Part shown: positions 5,297 through 8,785 of the stretch, piece after piece | Layout of the letters: each line of letters starts with the position of its first letter | How positions within the stretch are numbered: the first letter of the stretch is position 1 | Origin: JAEYFP01 sp964566545 | Lineage (GTDB): Bacteria; Bacillota; Clostridia; Lachnospirales; Lachnospiraceae | DNA: 8,785 bases | Direction: 5' to 3' | NCBI GenBank assembly: GCA_964566545.1 | Contig: CAZMIX010000076.1 | Location: forward strand, 1-8,785 | Notes under the pieces: generated by a model | Databases searched by the model: none | What the model was told of the DNA's origin: nothing | What the model saw: only the letters and a program-made list of their open reading frames with translations | Position numbers and translations under genes: made by a program

Positions 5297-7075
5297 TCAG
5301 CCATATAAAGGGCCATAAGCTCCGCAGGCCCTATAGTCCGCCGATTCCGCCCCTTCCGTTCCGAAAGCGCTCCATGCATGAGGGCGGAATATTTTTTCCT
5401 TTCTCACATTATGCATGTTCACCGGAATGCGCAGCATCGATGCCAGCGTGATTAATTCCGCTCCAATATGTCCATAGGCACATGCGCCATGATTGGCGCC
5501 CCAATTTGCCATAACCGAATAAACGCTGTCAAACGCGCCCGTACCGGTCAGCCGGGGAACGAACCAGGTAGTCGGCCATGTCGGATCCGTCCTTTTATCT
5601 AAAATAGAATGTACCTCGTCAGGAAGTACGATGCTAAAGCCCTCGGCGAGCTGTAAAACCGGTCCGATCCCGTCTACGATATTCATGCGCAGAAAGGTCA
5701 GCGGCATGACGGCCGAAGTTTTAAAATGGGAGGAAAAACCGCCGCCACGGAATTGACACAGCTCAGCCGGACACCATTCGGTTTCCTCAAGGCATGCCTG
5801 TATATCTTCTTCTTTCATTTCCCACCAGGGCTTCATGACCCGGTTTCCGGCCTGGTCCTTTGATGCTCCCGTCGCATCCAGACAGGCAGCTCCCGAATTG
5901 ATCAAATGGATAAAGCCATCCTGCGCCTGGCCTTCCGGTTTCCATCCGGTCACCCGTTCTATCGCTTTCGGGCTCCAGTATGTTCTGACGTCCGCAAAAA
6001 TACCCGCGCAGCCCGTAAGTAAGTTGGAAAAGAGAAGGCAGATCCCGTTCAGATTATCATTTTCCGTAGCAAATGCAAGCGGCTGTTTTTTTCCGTTCCA
6101 GTCAAAGGTGGAATTTAAGATTGCCTCCGTAAAATCACAATTCGGCAGCCAGTCGGTCCACATTCTTTGACCCTGAAAGCCTCCGGCGATGGCGTTCCTG
6201 CCAAATGCCTCCTCCTTATAGCCCTTTTTTGCAAGCTTTGGATTTCCCGTCAAAATATCGCGGATGATCAGCGTCATTTTTACGACAAATTTCCAGTCCT
6301 CTTCCTTCTGCTCTTTCGTATGCATCCGCCCGTTCTTAAGGTTCGGTCCCGGTTTGGAGCCTTCCCTGCATGTTTCTTTTACCCAGCTAAGAGCTGTCTT
6401 ATATTCTTCCTCATCATAAATCTCTTTTTCGATTCTGCGAAGAACCTCCGTCATGTCGATCCATTCCGTCCGCATGCCCAGATACTTTTGATAAAAAGCC
6501 GGATCACAATAGGAACCCATGATGCCCATCGATACCGATCCGATCCCGACATATGCTTTTTCACGCATCGCTCCCGCGGCAACCGCACATTTCGCAAAAA
6601 GCAGCAATTTCTCTTTTACATCCTCCGGTATATGGTCGTCGTCCATATCCTGAACGTCCTGACCGTAAATAGAAAATGCCGGGAGCCGCTTTTGATTATG
6701 CGCCGCCATAACACAGGCCAAATATACGGCGCCTGGTCTTTCGGTTCCGTTAAATCCCCACACGGCCTTCATCGTCAGCGGATTTATATCCATCGTTTCC
6801 GCGCCGTAGCACCAACTTGGCGTTACACTTAATGTTGCGCAGACATTCTTTGCGGAAAATTCCTGCGCGCAGCGTGCCGCCTCTTCCCCGCACCCGATCG
6901 TGCTGGAGTATATGACGCACCTGCATGGGGTACCGTCTCCATATTTTATGGTTTCCTCTATGAGTGCCTTTGCCTTTTGGGCCATGGTTTTGGTCTTTTT
7001 TTCCAACTGCTCCCGTATTCCCATTTCTCTGGCATCAATAATCGGTCTGATCCCGATTGCCGGATGATTTATCAT
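5297..7075 (-). CDS. fucI: L-fucose isomerase
   Basis: FucI is a cytoplasmic, Mn2+-dependent hexamer that interconverts L-fucose and L-fuculose; the family also accepts D-arabinose and, more weakly, D-altrose. The 592 residues match E. coli FucI (591) almost end to end. Visible family blocks are IGIRPIIDAREMGIRE at the N-terminus, TPSWCYGAETMD, WGFNGTERPGAVYLA, FSIYGQDVQDMD, RTYWSPKAIERVTG and VYSVMANWGANHG. The metal-binding and catalytic residues of the E. coli enzyme (Glu337, Asp361, His528) correspond to Glu338 in ATEND, Asp362 in FADVRTYW and His529 in GANHG. The ATG at 7075 has AGGAGG seven bases upstream (7083-7088). It follows the epimerase gene by 38 bases, so it is probably the third gene of an operon. 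No good terminator follows the stop, and about 110 bases separate it from spoIIID. Confidence 0.96.
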   Translation of the reverse strand: MINHPAIGIRPIIDAREMGIREQLEKKTKTMAQKAKALIEETIKYGDGTPCRCVIYSSTIGCGEEAARCAQEFSAKNVCATLSVTPSWCYGAETMDINPLTMKAVWGFNGTERPGAVYLACVMAAHNQKRLPAFSIYGQDVQDMDDDHIPEDVKEKLLLFAKCAVAAGAMREKAYVGIGSVSMGIMGSYCDPAFYQKYLGMRTEWIDMTEVLRRIEKEIYDEEEYKTALSWVKETCREGSKPGPNLKNGRMHTKEQKEEDWKFVVKMTLIIRDILTGNPKLAKKGYKEEAFGRNAIAGGFQGQRMWTDWLPNCDFTEAILNSTFDWNGKKQPLAFATENDNLNGICLLFSNLLTGCAGIFADVRTYWSPKAIERVTGWKPEGQAQDGFIHLINSGAACLDATGASKDQAGNRVMKPWWEMKEEDIQACLEETEWCPAELCQFRGGGFSSHFKTSAVMPLTFLRMNIVDGIGPVLQLAEGFSIVLPDEVHSILDKRTDPTWPTTWFVPRLTGTGAFDSVYSVMANWGANHGACAYGHIGAELITLASMLRIPVNMHNVRKEKIFRPHAWSAFGTEGAESADYRACGAYGPLYG

Positions 7076-7113
7076 TCAAATGCCTCCTCAACACTGTCAA
7101 AATTTCAACGCCT

Positions 7114-8001
7114 CTATTGATAATCCGAATTCGGCCCGCCGAATACATACCTTAAATAGGCGACGGAGTCCTTCGCATCCTGGTCAAGCTGATTCTCAGA
7201 TGCACCTTCACTCAGGTCGCGCCATACTTTGATATCCGATCCGATCGTTCCGCCACTTTTTACAAACGGTTCCATAACAACACTTTTATCATATCCGATC
7301 GTACGCAAAGCGCTGCCTATCTGATACCAGGGCAGATTTCCCCTGCCGGGAACACGGCGGTTATTTTCACCCACATGAAAATGTCCCAACTTGTCACCTG
7401 CCAGTAAAATCGCGTCCGTCATGCTGTCTTCTTCTATGTTCATGTGAAACGTGTCCAGCATAATCTTGACATTTGGTTCATCCACCTGTTCAACGAATTT
7501 CTTCGCCTCCGCACAGGTATTCAATAAATAGCCCTCAAATCGGTTTAACACCTCCAGGCAGTATTCCACACCGCAGTCCCCTGCAATTTTTCCTACTGTG
7601 CGGACATTATTCACACTCCGCTCCCAGTCGCCCTGCTTGTCAATTTTCTTTGTATAATCTACCGGCCAATAAGAGTAAATTCCGCCGCCGATCGTATGGA
7701 TACCGAGGAATTCCAGCTTCTGCAATACGGAGGAATAAAACGAAACCGCGTTCTTAATAATGGCGGCATCCGGCGAGGCGAGGTTTTCCTCCGCAGCCGG
7801 GCCATATCCTGCGGTGAGCATGATATCATAAGCCTCTGCCTCCGCCTTCAGTTCGGTCAGTTCCTTTTTCTCCATTTTTGCAACCGCCGCACAGGATATC
7901 TCCAGAATATCAAAACCCAATTCCTTTACTTTTTTTACATACCTTTTGTAATCTGCCGCCCACTCTTTTTCCCAGTAAGCAAAATAAATACCGTACTTCA
8001 T
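7114..8001 (-). CDS. Ketose 3-epimerase (D-allulose/D-tagatose 3-epimerase family)
   Basis: Enzymes of this TIM-barrel family invert C3 of free ketoses, such as D-fructose/D-allulose, D-tagatose/D-sorbose and D-ribulose/D-xylulose, using Mn2+ or Co2+. The 295 residues closely resemble clostridial D-allulose 3-epimerases from the first block (MKYGIYFAYWEKEW) onward. All four metal ligands are present at the numbers known for the Clostridium cellulolyticum enzyme: Glu150 (CLEVLNRFE), Asp183 (MLDTFHMNIEED), His209 (GHFHVGE) and Glu244 (VMEPF). The substrate contacts Glu156, His186 and Arg215 are also in place. The ATG at 8001 has AGGAGG seven bases upstream (8009-8014). It lies 40 bases after the hydrolase-like gene and 38 before fucI, which suggests a ketose substrate linked to FucI chemistry. 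The exact substrate is not determined by sequence. Confidence 0.92.
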   Translation of the reverse strand: MKYGIYFAYWEKEWAADYKRYVKKVKELGFDILEISCAAVAKMEKKELTELKAEAEAYDIMLTAGYGPAAEENLASPDAAIIKNAVSFYSSVLQKLEFLGIHTIGGGIYSYWPVDYTKKIDKQGDWERSVNNVRTVGKIAGDCGVEYCLEVLNRFEGYLLNTCAEAKKFVEQVDEPNVKIMLDTFHMNIEEDSMTDAILLAGDKLGHFHVGENNRRVPGRGNLPWYQIGSALRTIGYDKSVVMEPFVKSGGTIGSDIKVWRDLSEGASENQLDQDAKDSVAYLRYVFGGPNSDYQ

Positions 8002-8041
8002 TTTGATCCCTCCTGTTTCAACCTGATTTTCACTATATTTT

Positions 8042-8785
8042 TTATTCTACAACAAATATTTGAAAAACATCCAGTCTTGGCAGATAGATTTTAGTAAAGC
8101 CCTCCGAGGCTTCCGTTTTTAGTTCCTCTTTGTCCGGCAGCATTCTTCCCTTTAGGCCTTCCCCCTTTACCTCTACAAACAAGTCGTATACCGGCGTGAT
8201 CGGAGACTCCTCCTGCTGATTAATCACTGCAAAATAATCTTTTCCGCTCTTTTCCCAGTTGATGACCTCGACAAATTTAGGAGCGTTGGAGGTGAACTTC
8301 ATCAACGCGCAAAGCGATTTTACCATCCGGCAGAATACCTGCTTGCTGCCATACGGCTGCGACATTTCTATCGGAGCCGCCGTCCATATAATGACGGAGT
8401 TTCCTATCCTTTTTCTGATTGCGCACGGCTTATCCGTGTAAATTCCCGGCGGATTTGAATGAATTGCAGAAAACTGTTCGGTTCCCGTGAGAGTATATGG
8501 CAGCGTCAATGTCGCCAAAACCGTGCAGTCCGTATCATCTTCTATCTCAATCCGGTATTGTGCGGATGTAATTGTCAGCGGCACTTTTCTGGAAAAGCCT
8601 TCAAAGAATACCTCTCCTGCCTCAGTAGGACTCATGTAAGTGAAGGTATGCTCCGTTTTTCCGACGCTTTTTACGCCAAGCAGCTTTTCCAGCCGTTTAT
8701 TTCCGATCGGCCCGCTGATAAAAAGATTTTTGCCTTTCCTTATATAGGTTTCTATGTCATCCATTTCATTTTCCCTGATATTGGC
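8042..8785 (-). CDS. Glycoside-hydrolase-like protein, C-terminal part (cut by window edge)
   Basis: The frame has no stop up to the last base, so only the C-terminal 247 residues are visible; the Met at 8764 is probably internal. The fragment resembles the region after the catalytic barrel in GH42- and GH151-type hydrolases. It starts with a trimerisation-like Rossmann segment (YIRKGKNLFISGPIGNKRLEKLLGVK) and continues to NPPGIYTDKPCAIRKRIGNSVIIWTAAPIE, which follows the usual pattern of a conserved PP, an open-access strand and a beta-strand ending in AAP. A beta-rich C-terminal domain with YFAVINQQEE closes it. GH151 enzymes are alpha-L-fucosidases, which would suit a neighbouring fucI, but the catalytic domain is outside the window, so the activity is inferred. 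It is the upstream gene of the epimerase-fucI operon. Confidence 0.6.
   Translation of the reverse strand, partial: ANIRENEMDDIETYIRKGKNLFISGPIGNKRLEKLLGVKSVGKTEHTFTYMSPTEAGEVFFEGFSRKVPLTITSAQYRIEIEDDTDCTVLATLTLPYTLTGTEQFSAIHSNPPGIYTDKPCAIRKRIGNSVIIWTAAPIEMSQPYGSKQVFCRMVKSLCALMKFTSNAPKFVEVINWEKSGKDYFAVINQQEESPITPVYDLFVEVKGEGLKGRMLPDKEELKTEASEGFTKIYLPRLDVFQIFVVE

Noticed and set aside
6167..6832. 221-codon open frame antisense to fucI
   Set aside because: It lies wholly within a complete fucI and has no recognisable domain.

Overview
The window looks like chromosomal DNA from a spore-forming, low-to-mid GC Gram-positive bacterium of the class Clostridia, most likely Lachnospiraceae-like. The support is a clear spoIIID gene with a TTG start and a sigma-E-like promoter, strong AGGAGG ribosome sites, a clostridial-type Mrp with an N-terminal cysteine cluster, and a ketose 3-epimerase close to clostridial D-allulose 3-epimerases. 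The exact taxon cannot be read from the sequence.

Layout. Positions 1-1846: guaA (GMP synthetase, minus strand) with its own terminator, a promoter and a structured leader of about 75 nt, divergent from a MATE-family exporter. Positions 1847-3841: the MATE gene runs tail to tail, with a 3-bp gap, into a beta-phosphoglucomutase-like HAD gene (minus strand). That HAD gene has no conventional start codon in front of its catalytic motif. Positions 3842-4926: a promoter region with tandem TATAAT boxes and a hairpin precedes mrp, an Fe-S carrier ATPase on the plus strand, followed by two strong hairpins. Positions 4927-5296: spoIIID (minus strand), with a sigma-E-like promoter, a consensus SpoIIID box and a 46-bp nested palindrome. 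Positions 5297-8785: a three-gene minus-strand operon encoding the C-terminal part of a glycoside-hydrolase-like protein (cut by the window edge), a D-allulose/D-tagatose 3-epimerase and L-fucose isomerase.

How the genes work together. Only the last three genes form an obvious functional unit: sugar release, aldose-ketose isomerisation and ketose C3 epimerisation. Pairing an L-fucose isomerase with a ketose 3-epimerase is not the textbook fucI-fucK-fucA route, and no kinase or aldolase is visible here. It suggests a rare-sugar route such as D-altrose to D-allulose to D-fructose, or D-arabinose to D-ribulose to D-xylulose. The other genes are housekeeping (guaA, mrp), transport (MATE), sugar-phosphate metabolism (HAD) and mother-cell sporulation control (spoIIID). 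No tRNA, rRNA, insertion sequence, phage gene or CRISPR array was seen, and no gene-free stretch exceeds about 210 bases.
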